Source of the DNA: Achromobacter sp. UMC46
GTDB taxonomy: Bacteria > Pseudomonadota > Gammaproteobacteria > Burkholderiales > Burkholderiaceae_B
DNA length: 64,000 nucleotides
Direction: 5' to 3'
NCBI RefSeq assembly: GCF_014170335.1
Contig: NZ_LZZS01000012.1
Span: forward strand, 1-64,000
Shown: positions 25,420 to 34,016 of the stretch, one piece after another
Position numbering within the stretch: the first letter of the stretch is position 1
Layout: every line of letters starts with the position of its first letter
The notes under the pieces: model-generated
Seen by the model: only the letters and a program-made list of their open reading frames with translations
Database searches by the model: none
What the model was told of the DNA's origin: nothing
Program-made: the position numbers and the translations under genes

Positions 25420-26910
25420 ATGAACCCCCATCCCTCTCTGGGCGATCCCGCGGACGCCGCCCTGCTGTCCAGCCCGCTGGTGCGCGGCCCCGGCGCGCTG
25501 CCCCGCCAGCGCCAGCTGATCCAGCGGCTGAAGCAGGCGATCCTGGCCGGCCAATTGCCCGCCGGCGGCAAACTGCCGTCCTCGCGCACGCTGTCCGAAG
25601 ACCTGGACATCTCGCGCAACACGGTGCTGATCGCCTATGAACAGTTGACGGCCGAAGGCTACGTCATCGCCGACCGGCAAGGCACGCGCGTGGCCTCCCT
25701 GTCGGCGGCGGCCTGCAACGCGGCCAAGCAGGCCGCGCCGGCGCCGGCCGAATCCTCGTTCACCGCCAAGCGCTTGTCGCGCATCGTGTCCACGCGATAC
25801 CTGCACGACGGCTCGCTGCCCATGACGCCGGGCACGCCGGCGCTGACGCAGTTCCCGGTGAGCGCCTGGCGCCGCGCGCAGGACCGCGCGCTGCAGGCGG
25901 CCCCGGCCACCACGCTGGGCTACGGCCATCCCGTGGGCGAACCCGCGCTGCGCGAAGCCATCGCCCAGTACCTGCGCGTATCGCGCGGCGTGCGCTGCGA
26001 CGCCTCGCGCATCGTCATCACTGAAGGCGCGCAGGGCGCGCTGGCCCTGTGCGTGCAACTGCTGACCAACCCCGGCGACACCGCATGGCTGGAAGACCCC
26101 GGCTACCGCGGCGCCAAATCCGCCTTCCATGCGGGCGACCTGGACGTCGTGGCGATGCGCGTGGACGCCGACGGCATGGTCATCCCCGAAGACGCGTGGC
26201 GCGCGCGCCCGCCCCGGCTGATCCAGACCACGCCGTCGCATCAGTACCCGACGGGCGCCGTGCTGTCGGTGGCGCGCCGGCTGGATCTGCTGGAACGCGC
26301 GCGCCGCACGGGCGCCTGGATCATCGAAGATGATTACGACAGCGAATTCCGCCACCAGGGCGAGCCCATCGCGGCGATGCAAGGCCTGCTGCCCGACGCG
26401 CCCGTGCTGTACGTGGGCACCTTCAGCAAGACCATGTTCCCCGCCCTGCGCCTGGGCTTCCTGGTGCTGCCCGAAGCCATCGCGGCGCAAGCCATGCCGT
26501 CCGTCATCGAAATGCTGCGCGGCGGCCACCGGCTGGAACAACTGACCATGGCCGCGTTCATCGACAACGGCCAGTTCTCGCGCCACCTGGGCCGCATGCG
26601 GCGGCTGTACCGCGAACGCCAGGCGGCGCTGCGCGACGCGCTGGCCGCGCATCTGGAGATCGATCACGAGGTCCTGGGCGGCCATAGCGGCTTGCATTTG
26701 ACCGTGCGGCTGCCCCCGGCCTTTCCCGATGTGGCGATCGTGGAGCAGGCGCGCAAGCTGGGGATGAATCCCGGGGCGCTATCGTCGTTCGCGATCACCC
26801 CCCGCGCCGAAGACAACGGGCTGGTGATCGGCTATGGCAACACCGGGGCCGAACGGTTCCCGGCGCTGATCGGCCGGCTACGGGATATCGCATTGAAGGC
26901 CAGGCGCTGA
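25420..26910 (+). CDS. MocR-type regulator (GntR helix-turn-helix fused to aminotransferase fold)
   Basis: 496 aa. An N-terminal GntR winged helix (about 30-95, containing LPSSRTLSEDLDISRNTVLIAYEQL) is joined by a linker to a fold-type-I aminotransferase domain. The PLP lysine is Lys337 in GTFSKTMF, and IIEDDYDSEF is the PLP-Asp region. MocR regulators bind PLP or amino-acid adducts and control nearby genes; PdxR is the best-known member. The divergent GNAT-exporter pair is the likely target. Confidence 0.92.
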   Translation: MNPHPSLGDPADAALLSSPLVRGPGALPRQRQLIQRLKQAILAGQLPAGGKLPSSRTLSEDLDISRNTVLIAYEQLTAEGYVIADRQGTRVASLSAAACNAAKQAAPAPAESSFTAKRLSRIVSTRYLHDGSLPMTPGTPALTQFPVSAWRRAQDRALQAAPATTLGYGHPVGEPALREAIAQYLRVSRGVRCDASRIVITEGAQGALALCVQLLTNPGDTAWLEDPGYRGAKSAFHAGDLDVVAMRVDADGMVIPEDAWRARPPRLIQTTPSHQYPTGAVLSVARRLDLLERARRTGAWIIEDDYDSEFRHQGEPIAAMQGLLPDAPVLYVGTFSKTMFPALRLGFLVLPEAIAAQAMPSVIEMLRGGHRLEQLTMAAFIDNGQFSRHLGRMRRLYRERQAALRDALAAHLEIDHEVLGGHSGLHLTVRLPPAFPDVAIVEQARKLGMNPGALSSFAITPRAEDNGLVIGYGNTGAERFPALIGRLRDIALKARR

Positions 26911-26960
26911 CGGCCAGGCGTCAGGGCCTGTGCAAAAGCCTGTATCAGCGAGGACCGGCC

Positions 26961-27257
26961 CTAGTCGACCAGCCCGCCCAGCACCAGCACCGCCAGGACC
27001 AGCCAGAAGAGGAATCCCACGATGGCGCGGCGCAGCAAGGCCTTGACCGCCGCCCACAGGAACATCAGCCCCAGCACCAGCAGGACGAAGTTGAAGATCG
27101 ACGGGCTCATGCCCATGGCGCCGGCCAGCCCGGAATAGAAGTCGCCCAAGGCGCCGCCCAGGCCGCCCAGCAACCACTTGATGCCGGAGACGATGCCGCG
27201 CAGCGCTTCGCCGAGCATGCCGCCCAGCGACGCGAAGAAGCCGTTGTCCTGTTCCAT
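26961..27257 (-). CDS. Small two-helix membrane protein of unknown function
   Basis: 98 aa. A Gly-rich amphipathic N-terminal part (SLGGMLGEALRGIVSGIKWL) is followed by two hydrophobic segments (about 52-68 and 75-95). The ATG overlaps the upstream LysE-family stop codon by one base, so it is translated with the exporter. I do not recognise the family. The context suggests an accessory or chance partner of the exporter. Confidence 0.65.
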   Translation of the reverse strand: MEQDNGFFASLGGMLGEALRGIVSGIKWLLGGLGGALGDFYSGLAGAMGMSPSIFNFVLLVLGLMFLWAAVKALLRRAIVGFLFWLVLAVLVLGGLVD

Positions 27258-27889
27258 CAGCGGCGCGTGTCCATGATCATGCGCACGGCAAGGCCCGCCA
27301 GCACCGTGCCCATCAGCCAGCGCTGCACCACCATCCACAGGGGCCGGCCCGCCAGGAAGCCGGCGATCGAGCCCGCCATGATGGCGATGACGGCGTTGAC
27401 CGACAGGCTGACCGCCACCTGCGTCATGCCCAGCGCCAGCGACTGCGTGAACACGCTGCCGCGGTCGGGCTGGATGAACTGCGGCAGCAATGACACGTAC
27501 ATGACCGCGATCTTGGGATTCAGCAGATTGGTCACCAGGCCCATCGTGAACAGCGTGCGCGGGCTGCTCTTGGGCAATTCGCGCACCTGGAACGGCGAAC
27601 GGCCGCCCGGCCGGATTGCCTGCCACGCCATGTACAGCAGATACAGCGCGCCACCGATGCGCAACGCGTCGTAGGCGACCGGCACCGTCAGCAGCAAGGC
27701 CGTAATGCCGAACGCCGCGCACAGCACGTAGAAGATGAATCCGACCGCCACGCCGCCCAGCGAAATCAGGCCCGCCTGGGGGCCTTGGGAAATGGAGCGG
27801 GACACCAGGTAGATCATGTTGGGCCCGGGCGTGAGCACCATGCCCAGCGCAACCAGGGCGAACGTCAGCAAATGAGTCAGGTCAGGCAT
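27257..27889 (-). CDS. LysE/RhtB-family amino-acid exporter
   Basis: 210 aa. The N-terminal signature is LLTFALVALGMVLTPGPNMIYLVSRSISQG, followed by about six hydrophobic segments and NLLNPKIAVMYVSLLPQF, typical of RhtB-type exporters of threonine, homoserine or related amino acids. The ATG at 27889 gives the family N-terminus, though its Shine-Dalgarno is poor; a TTG at 27967 is unlikely. It is divergent from a DUF72 gene. Confidence 0.9.
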   Translation of the reverse strand: MPDLTHLLTFALVALGMVLTPGPNMIYLVSRSISQGPQAGLISLGGVAVGFIFYVLCAAFGITALLLTVPVAYDALRIGGALYLLYMAWQAIRPGGRSPFQVRELPKSSPRTLFTMGLVTNLLNPKIAVMYVSLLPQFIQPDRGSVFTQSLALGMTQVAVSLSVNAVIAIMAGSIAGFLAGRPLWMVVQRWLMGTVLAGLAVRMIMDTRR

Positions 27890-28023
27890 GAGGAGCCGGC
27901 GGGCGCCGGACAAAGTCAGAACGAAGGCGTACACGTTATCGCAAAACTGTACCGGAACAGGCAGCAAACTTGCAACGCGGGTGCCGCGTGGGGGCAGATC
28001 TTTGAAGGTCGCAAAGGGTCGGA

Positions 28024-28046
28024 TTGCCGTATCGCGAATACGACAA
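28024..28046. repeat. Palindrome TTGCCGTAT-N5-ATACGACAA
   Basis: TTGCCGTAT (28024-28032) and ATACGACAA (28038-28046) pair at 8 of 9 positions with a 5-nt spacer. It lies between the divergent LysE-type and DUF72 genes and matches the element at 14349-14371 (consensus TTGYCGTAT-N5-ATACGACAR). It could be an operator or a small dispersed repeat. Confidence 0.6.
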
Positions 28047-28148
28047 CCGCCCCCGCGTTACATCCCGATCCGGCCGTCCGGGCTTTACGGCAGCATGTGC
28101 GCGGCGATACAGTGGGATGGTCAGTCCGACTGCATGGAGCACCTGGAC

Positions 28149-28973
28149 ATGCCGCGTCGTCACCCGTCCGTGGTGGAAAGCCCCCCCATCATCCGCGTTG
28201 GCATAGGCGGTTGGACCTACGCCCCCTGGCGTGGCCCCTTCTACCCCGAAGGCCTGCCCCACGCGCGGGAACTCGAATACGCCAGCCGCCAGTTGACCGC
28301 CATCGAGATCAACGGCACCTACTACAGCACTCAGAAGCCGGCCACGTTCGCCAAGTGGCGCAACGAAACGCCGGACGGCTTCGTGTTTTCGCTGAAAGCG
28401 TCGCGCTACGCCACCAACCGCCGCGAACTGGCGGGCGCCGGGGATTCGATCCAGCGCTTCGTGAACAGCGGCATCGCCGAACTGGGTCCCAAGCTGGGGC
28501 CCGTGGTCTGGCAGTTCGCTCCCACCAAGACCTTCAACGCGGATGATTTCGGCGCCTTCCTGGCGTTGTTGCCGGACAAGGTGGACGGCCTGCCGCTGCG
28601 CCATGTGCTGGATGTGCGGCACCCCAGCTTCGCATGCGAGGAATATCTGGAGCTGGCGCGCCGCCACCGCGCGGCCACCGTCTATACCGACAGCGAGGAC
28701 TACCCGTCCATCGCCGACCGCACCGCCAATTTCGTCTACGCCCGGCTGATGCGCGCCAGCCCCACGTTCAAGGCGGGCTATGCGCCCAAGGTGCTGGACG
28801 CCTGGGCGGACCGGTTGCGCACCTGGGCGCACGGGGCCGACCCGGCCGACCTGCGCTGCATCGGACCCAAGCCGTCCGCCTCCGCGCGGCCGCAGGACGT
28901 CTACGCCTTCTTCATCAATGGCGCAAAAGAGCGCGCGCCTGCCGCAGCGCGCGCCATGATCGAACGGCTGTAG
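28149..28973 (+). CDS. DUF72 (YecE-like) protein
   Basis: 274 aa. The N-terminus IRVGIGGWTYAPWRGPFYPEGLP and EINGTYYSTQKPATFAKW are diagnostic of DUF72, a TIM-barrel family of unknown enzymatic role. LRHVLDVRHPSF and the late YAFFINGAKERAPAAAR also fit. ATG 28149 has GGAG upstream; ATG 28134 is an alternative. Function cannot be assigned. Confidence 0.87.
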   Translation: MPRRHPSVVESPPIIRVGIGGWTYAPWRGPFYPEGLPHARELEYASRQLTAIEINGTYYSTQKPATFAKWRNETPDGFVFSLKASRYATNRRELAGAGDSIQRFVNSGIAELGPKLGPVVWQFAPTKTFNADDFGAFLALLPDKVDGLPLRHVLDVRHPSFACEEYLELARRHRAATVYTDSEDYPSIADRTANFVYARLMRASPTFKAGYAPKVLDAWADRLRTWAHGADPADLRCIGPKPSASARPQDVYAFFINGAKERAPAAARAMIERL

Positions 28974-29005
28974 CGGGCTGCCCGCAACGCCGCGCCTTCA
29001 GCGCC

Positions 29006-30364
29006 TTATTGCGCGACCGGGGTGCGCAGCGTGACGAACTCTTCGGCCGCCGTGGGGTGGATGCCGATGGTGTCGTCGAACACCTGCTTGGTCGCGCCCG
29101 CTTTCAGCGCCACCGCGATGCCTTGCACGATTTCGCCCGCGTCGGGGCCCACCATGTGCACGCCCAGCACGCGGTCCGTCTTGGCATCCACGACCAGCTT
29201 CATCAGCGTCTTTTCCGGCGACTCGGTCAGCGTCAGCTTCATGGGCCGGAAACGGCTTTCGAAGAGCTTGACCTCGTGGCCGGCCTCGCGCGCCTCTTCC
29301 GTCGTCATGCCCACCGTGCCGATGTTCGGCAAGCTGAACACGGCGGTCGGGATCAGCTTGTAGTCTACCTTGCGGTATTCCTCGGGGCGGAACAGGCGGC
29401 GGGCCACGGCCATGCCTTCGGCCAGCGCCACCGGCGTCAGCGGCACGCGCCCGATCACGTCGCCGATCGCCAGGATGGAGGGTTCGGCGGTGCGGTATTC
29501 GTCGTCCACCTCGATGAAACCGTCCTGCTTGAACTTGACGCCCGTGTTCTCCAGGCCCAGGTTGTCCAGCATCGGACGGCGGCCCGTGGCGTAGAACACG
29601 CAGTCGGTTTCGATGACGGAACCGTCTTTCAGCGTGGCCGCCAGCGTCCCGTCGGCCTGCTTGTCGATGCGGGTGACTTCGGTGTTGAAGCGCAGGTCGA
29701 TGCCCTTCTTGACGAGCTCGTCGCGCAGGTGTTCGCGCACGCCCTGGTCGAAGCCGCGCAGGAACAGCGGGCCGCGGTAGGCCTGGATGGTCTCGGCGCC
29801 CATGCCGTTGAAGATCGAGGCGAATTCCACGGCGATGTAACCGCCGCCCACGACCAGCACGCGGCGCGGCAGCGCGGGCAGGAAGAATGCCTCGTTCGAG
29901 GTGATGGCGTGTTCCTTGCCGGGGATGTCCGGCACCTGCGGCCAGCCGCCGGTGGCCACCAGGATATGGGCGACGCTGTGGCGCTGGCCGTTGATTTCGA
30001 CCGTATGGGGGTCGACGATGCGGGCGTGGCCTTCCAGCAGCGTCACGCCGCTATTGACCAGCAAATTTCGGTAAATGCCGTTAAGACGCTCGATCTCGCG
30101 GTTCTTGTTGGCGATCAGGGTGGCCCAGTCGAACGACGGCTTGCCGGCCGTCCAGCCGAAGCCGTGCGCCTGTTCGAAGTCTTCGCTGTAATGGGCGCCG
30201 TAGACCAGCAGCTTCTTGGGCACGCAGCCCACGTTCACGCAGGTGCCGCCCAGGTAGCGGCTTTCCGCCACCGCCACGCGCGCGCCGTAGCCCGCCGCGA
30301 AACGGGCCGCGCGCACGCCGCCGGAGCCTGCGCCGATCACAAACAGGTCAAAATCGAATGCCAT
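29006..30364 (-). CDS. gor: Glutathione-disulfide reductase
   Basis: 452 aa. The redox-active disulfide is Cys42 and Cys47 in [13 protein letters not shown]. An FAD fold starts the protein ([16 protein letters not shown]) and an NADPH fold lies near residue 170 ([15 protein letters not shown]). The C-terminal HPTAAEEF supplies the catalytic His-Glu. GPLFLRGFD near the NADPH site is typical of proteobacterial glutathione reductases. It keeps glutathione reduced using NADPH in the cytoplasm. AAGGAAA precedes the ATG. Confidence 0.95.
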   Translation of the reverse strand: MAFDFDLFVIGAGSGGVRAARFAAGYGARVAVAESRYLGGTCVNVGCVPKKLLVYGAHYSEDFEQAHGFGWTAGKPSFDWATLIANKNREIERLNGIYRNLLVNSGVTLLEGHARIVDPHTVEINGQRHSVAHILVATGGWPQVPDIPGKEHAITSNEAFFLPALPRRVLVVGGGYIAVEFASIFNGMGAETIQAYRGPLFLRGFDQGVREHLRDELVKKGIDLRFNTEVTRIDKQADGTLAATLKDGSVIETDCVFYATGRRPMLDNLGLENTGVKFKQDGFIEVDDEYRTAEPSILAIGDVIGRVPLTPVALAEGMAVARRLFRPEEYRKVDYKLIPTAVFSLPNIGTVGMTTEEAREAGHEVKLFESRFRPMKLTLTESPEKTLMKLVVDAKTDRVLGVHMVGPDAGEIVQGIAVALKAGATKQVFDDTIGIHPTAAEEFVTLRTPVAQ

Positions 30365-30527
30365 GGTGTTTCCTTCTCGCAGGCCTCGCGGCCACGCGTT
30401 CACTGTCCGGGAAAACCGTATTTAACACCACCCGGCGCCGGGGCATTCCCAAAGCGCGGCGATTGGCCTACAGTCACCGGCGTGGCTGCCCGGCAGCCGC
30501 CCCACCTCTGATCGGAGCACCAATCCC

Positions 30528-31151
30528 ATGTCGCTTGAAACCTGGCTGGCCTTCCTGGGCGCCTCTGCCCTGCTGGTGATGTTGCCCGGCCCCACGATCC
30601 TGACCGTCATCAGCTATTCCATCACGCACGGCAAGCGCGCGCGCCTGCCGCTGGTGCTGGCCGTGGCGCTGGGCGATTCCACCGCGCTCGTGCTGTCCCT
30701 GGTGGGTCTTGGCGCCCTGCTGGCGGCGTCCGCGTTCTGGTTCACGGTGGTCAAGACCGTGGGCGGGCTGTATCTGCTGTACCTGGGCTTCAAGCTGCTG
30801 CGCGCCGGCGTGGCGCCGGCCACGCTGCCCAAGGCCAGCGCCGCGAGTTCGCGCTGGAAGCTGTTTGCCAACACCTATCTGGTGACGGCGCTGAACCCCA
30901 AGGGCATGATTTTCTTCATCGCGTTCCTGCCGCAATTCATCGACCCGGCGGGCGACGTGACGCGCCAGCTGTGGGTGCTGTCGGCAACCTTCGTCGCCTG
31001 CGCCGGCATCAACGCCGCCGCGTACGCGGTGTTCGCGGGATCTGCCCGCCGGCTGCTGGCCTCGCCCCGGGCGCAGCGCGGCTTCAACCTGGGCGGCGGC
31101 GCCATGCTGTCCGTCGCCGGCATCTGGGCCCTGCTGGCGCGCCGGGTCTAG
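30528..31151 (+). CDS. LysE/RhtB-family amino-acid exporter
   Basis: 207 aa. The family N-terminus LAFLGASALLVMLPGPTILTVISYSITHG is followed by six hydrophobic segments and NPKGMIFFIAFLPQFID. It is a second LysE-type exporter, not closely similar to that at 27257-27889. It is divergent from gor and convergent with the E1 gene; no regulator is adjacent. Confidence 0.9.
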   Translation: MSLETWLAFLGASALLVMLPGPTILTVISYSITHGKRARLPLVLAVALGDSTALVLSLVGLGALLAASAFWFTVVKTVGGLYLLYLGFKLLRAGVAPATLPKASAASSRWKLFANTYLVTALNPKGMIFFIAFLPQFIDPAGDVTRQLWVLSATFVACAGINAAAYAVFAGSARRLLASPRAQRGFNLGGGAMLSVAGIWALLARRV

Positions 31152-31172
31152 GGGCCGACGCGCACACTCCCC

Positions 31173-33836
31173 CTACGGCAAGGCGGCGGACACGGCTTCG
31201 GCGTCGATGCCGTAGCGGGCGATGGCCTCCGCTGCCTTCGCCCGTTCGACCAGGCCTTCGTCCGCCAGCGCCTTCAGGGCCGCCAGCGCGATGTGATGGC
31301 GGTCCACCCCGAAGAACGAACGCAGCGCCTGCCGCGTATCCGAACGTCCGAACCCGTCCGTCCCCAACGTCGCATAGCGGCGCCCCCCCAAGAACGGGCG
31401 GATCTGTTCGGGCACCGTCTTCATGTAGTCGGTGGCCGCCACCACCGGTCCGATACTGTCGGCCAACGCGGTTTCGGCAAAGCCGCGACGCGCGTCCGCC
31501 AGCGGATGCAGGCGGTTCCAGCGCTCGGCCTCCTGGCCGTCGCGGCCCAGTTCCGAATAGCTGGTCACGCTCCAGACATCGGCGGCCACGCCGAAATCCT
31601 GTTGCAGCAGATCCGCCGCCGCCAACGTTTCGCGCAGGATCGCGCCGCTGCCCAGCAATTGCACGCGCAGCGCGCCCGGCCCCCCTTCGCGCAGGCGATA
31701 CATGCCCCGCAGGATGCCCGTCTCGGCGCCCGCCGGCATGGCCGGGTGCGCGGTCTTTTCGTTGATCAGGGTCAGGTAGTAGAAGACGTCTTCCTCTTCC
31801 TGGTACATGCGGCGCATGCCGTCCTGCACGATCACGGCAATCTCGTAGGCGTAGGCCGGATCATAGGCGCGGCACGACGGGATGACGGAAGCCAGCACGT
31901 GGCTGTGGCCGTCGTCGTGCTGCAGGCCTTCGCCTTCCAGCGTGGTCCGGCCCGAGGTCGCGCCCAGCAGGAAGCCGCGCGCGCGGATGTCGCCCGCCGC
32001 CCAGGCCAGGTCGCCCACGCGCTGGAAGCCGAACATCGAATAGAAGATGTAGAACGGAATCGTCGCCACGCCATGCGTGCTGTGCGCGGTGGCGGCGGCG
32101 ATCCACGACGACATCGCGCCCGACTCGTTGATGCCTTCCTGCAGGATCTGGCCCTTGCGGTCTTCGCGGTAGACGCTGAGCTGATCGGCGTCCTGCGGCG
32201 TATAGAGTTGCCCCACGTGCGAATAGATGCCGACCTGGCGGAACATGCCGTCCATGCCGAACGTGCGGGACTCGTCGGGCACGATCGGCACGACGCGCTG
32301 GCCGACCTCCGGGTCTTTCAGCAATTGCGCCAGCACGCGCACGAACGCCATCGTGGTCGAGAACTCGCGCCCGTCGCTGCCCTTCAGGTGCGCCGCGAAC
32401 GCGTCCAGCGACGGCGTCGCCAGCGGCCCGGGACCGGCGGGACGGCGCGGCAGATGGCCGCCGGCCCTGGCGATGGCCGCGTCGAAGTACGCCTGCTCGG
32501 CGCTGCCCGGCGCGGGCTTGATGTACGGGATCTGCTCCAGTTCGCCGTCGGGCACGGGGATGGCGAAACGGTCGCGGAACGCGCGCACCGCCGGATCGGC
32601 CATCTTTTTCTGCTGGTGGTTGGTGTTGGCCGCTTCGCCCGCGGCGCCCATGCCGTAGCCCTTGACGGTCTTGGCCAGGATGACGGTAGGCTGGCCGCGA
32701 TGCGCCAGCGCCGCGGCGTAGGCGGCATAGACTTTGGCGGGATCGTGGCCGCCACGGTTCAGCGCGCCGATCTCGTCGTCGGAAAGGTGCGCCACGCGTT
32801 CGCGCAGCACCGGGTCCGCGCCAAAGAAATGTTCGCGCACGTAGGCGCCTCCGCGTGCCTTGAACACCTGGTATTCGCCGTCCACGCACTGCATCATGCG
32901 GCGGCGCAGGCGGCCGTCGTGGTCGTCGGCCAGCAGCGCGTCCCAACCGGCGCCCCAGATCACCTTGATGACGTTCCAGCCGGCGCCGCGGTACACGCTT
33001 TCCAGTTCCTGGATGATCTTGGCGTTGCCCCGTACCGGCCCGTCCAGGCGCTGCAGGTTGCAATTGACCACGAAGATCAGGTTGTCCAGCTTTTCGCGGC
33101 CGGCCATCGCCACGGCGGCCAGCGTTTCAGGCTGGTCCTGTTCGCCGTCGCCCAGGAATCCCCAGACCTTGCGGCCTTGCGCGGGGATCAGCTCGCGGTC
33201 TTCCAGATACCGCATGTAGCGCGCCTGATAGGCCGCCATCAAGGGCCCCAGGCCCATCGACACCGTCGGGAACTGCCAGAAGGACGGCATGGTGCGGGGA
33301 TGCGGGTACGACGCCAGCCCGCCTCCGCCAATCTCGCGCCGGAAGCGGTCAAGCTCGGCTTCCGAGATGCGGCCTTCCAGATAGGCGCGCGCATAGATGC
33401 CCGGCGCCGAATGCCCCTGGATGTACAGCATGTCGCCCAGGAATTCCGGCGTGGCCGCGCGGAAAAAATGGCGGTAGCCCGTCTCGTACAACGTCGTGGC
33501 CGACGCATAGGTGGCGATATGGCCGCCCACGCCCGAGGTCTTGCCCGCCCGCAGCACCATCGCCATGGCGTTCCACCGCAGGTAGGCGTCCAGCCGCAGT
33601 TCGATGCCCGCGTCGCCCGGAAACCGCGCCTCGGCCGCTGGCGCGATGGAGTTCACGTAGGGCGTGACGCCCGGCGCCGCATAGCGGCCGTTGGCCGCGC
33701 GGTCCTGGTTGATCAACTGGTCCAGCAGATAGTGCGTGCGCGGCAGGCCTTCGTGGGCCAGCACGGCCTGCATGGCTTCCAGCCATTCCTGGGTTTCCTG
33801 CGGGTCGGCGTCAGTCGGGTCGATCGGGGTGTCCAT
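31173..33836 (-). CDS. Pyruvate dehydrogenase E1 component, homodimeric type, without E2/E3 genes
   Basis: 887 aa, the usual AceE length. The ThDP site is GDGEQD (229-234) with the NCNLQRLDGPV segment; GHSAPGIYARA near 141-151 and the central-domain VPDESRTFGMDGMF are also E1 hallmarks. It decarboxylates a 2-oxo acid and transfers the acyl group to an E2 lipoyl domain. Neither an E2 (aceF) nor an E3 (lpd) gene is adjacent, so it may be a second E1 such as the MdeB-type 2-oxobutyrate enzyme, or may use an E2 from elsewhere. GGAGG precedes the ATG. Palindromes lie upstream. Confidence 0.88.
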   Translation of the reverse strand: MDTPIDPTDADPQETQEWLEAMQAVLAHEGLPRTHYLLDQLINQDRAANGRYAAPGVTPYVNSIAPAAEARFPGDAGIELRLDAYLRWNAMAMVLRAGKTSGVGGHIATYASATTLYETGYRHFFRAATPEFLGDMLYIQGHSAPGIYARAYLEGRISEAELDRFRREIGGGGLASYPHPRTMPSFWQFPTVSMGLGPLMAAYQARYMRYLEDRELIPAQGRKVWGFLGDGEQDQPETLAAVAMAGREKLDNLIFVVNCNLQRLDGPVRGNAKIIQELESVYRGAGWNVIKVIWGAGWDALLADDHDGRLRRRMMQCVDGEYQVFKARGGAYVREHFFGADPVLRERVAHLSDDEIGALNRGGHDPAKVYAAYAAALAHRGQPTVILAKTVKGYGMGAAGEAANTNHQQKKMADPAVRAFRDRFAIPVPDGELEQIPYIKPAPGSAEQAYFDAAIARAGGHLPRRPAGPGPLATPSLDAFAAHLKGSDGREFSTTMAFVRVLAQLLKDPEVGQRVVPIVPDESRTFGMDGMFRQVGIYSHVGQLYTPQDADQLSVYREDRKGQILQEGINESGAMSSWIAAATAHSTHGVATIPFYIFYSMFGFQRVGDLAWAAGDIRARGFLLGATSGRTTLEGEGLQHDDGHSHVLASVIPSCRAYDPAYAYEIAVIVQDGMRRMYQEEEDVFYYLTLINEKTAHPAMPAGAETGILRGMYRLREGGPGALRVQLLGSGAILRETLAAADLLQQDFGVAADVWSVTSYSELGRDGQEAERWNRLHPLADARRGFAETALADSIGPVVAATDYMKTVPEQIRPFLGGRRYATLGTDGFGRSDTRQALRSFFGVDRHHIALAALKALADEGLVERAKAAEAIARYGIDAEAVSAALP

Positions 33837-33906
33837 AGGCGTCCTCCTTCGGGTGCGTGGGCGGCGCCCGGGTCGGGATCGCCGGCGTCGCCATTCCACA
33901 TCGTGA

Positions 33907-33935
33907 ATTGCAATTGCATCATGTGCAATTGCAAT
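33907..33935. promoter_or_regulatory. Perfect 12-bp inverted repeat upstream of the E1 gene
   Basis: ATTGCAATTGCA (33907-33918) and TGCAATTGCAAT (33924-33935) are exact reverse complements with a 5-nt spacer. The element begins 71 bp before the E1 start codon, in an AT-rich gap within a GC-rich region. It looks like a strong operator; the regulator is unknown (an Lrp- or GntR-type protein is possible). Confidence 0.65.
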
Positions 33936-33956
33936 CGTATGAAGGTTTATTAACAA

Positions 33957-33968
33957 TTGCAAGTGCAA
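33957..33968. promoter_or_regulatory. Second TTGCA-type half-palindrome upstream of the E1 gene
   Basis: TTGCAAGTGCAA is an inverted repeat (TTGCA, 2-nt spacer, TGCAA). Its centre lies about 41 bp, four helical turns, from the centre of the larger repeat at 33907-33935, so the two could bind the same protein on one DNA face. Confidence 0.5.
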
Positions 33969-34016
33969 CTGTCCCGTTCACCCTGGGCGCCGTGGCGCCT
34001 TGGCCCGCCGGTAAGG

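Noticed and set aside
24556-26697. A 713-residue protein including the acetyltransferase
   Set aside because: Everything upstream of 25284 is antisense to the MocR gene and lacks protein-like composition; the acetyltransferase begins at 25284.
31293-33953. An 886-codon plus-strand open frame opposite the E1 gene
   Set aside because: The E1 protein on the minus strand has every family motif; the opposite frame has none.
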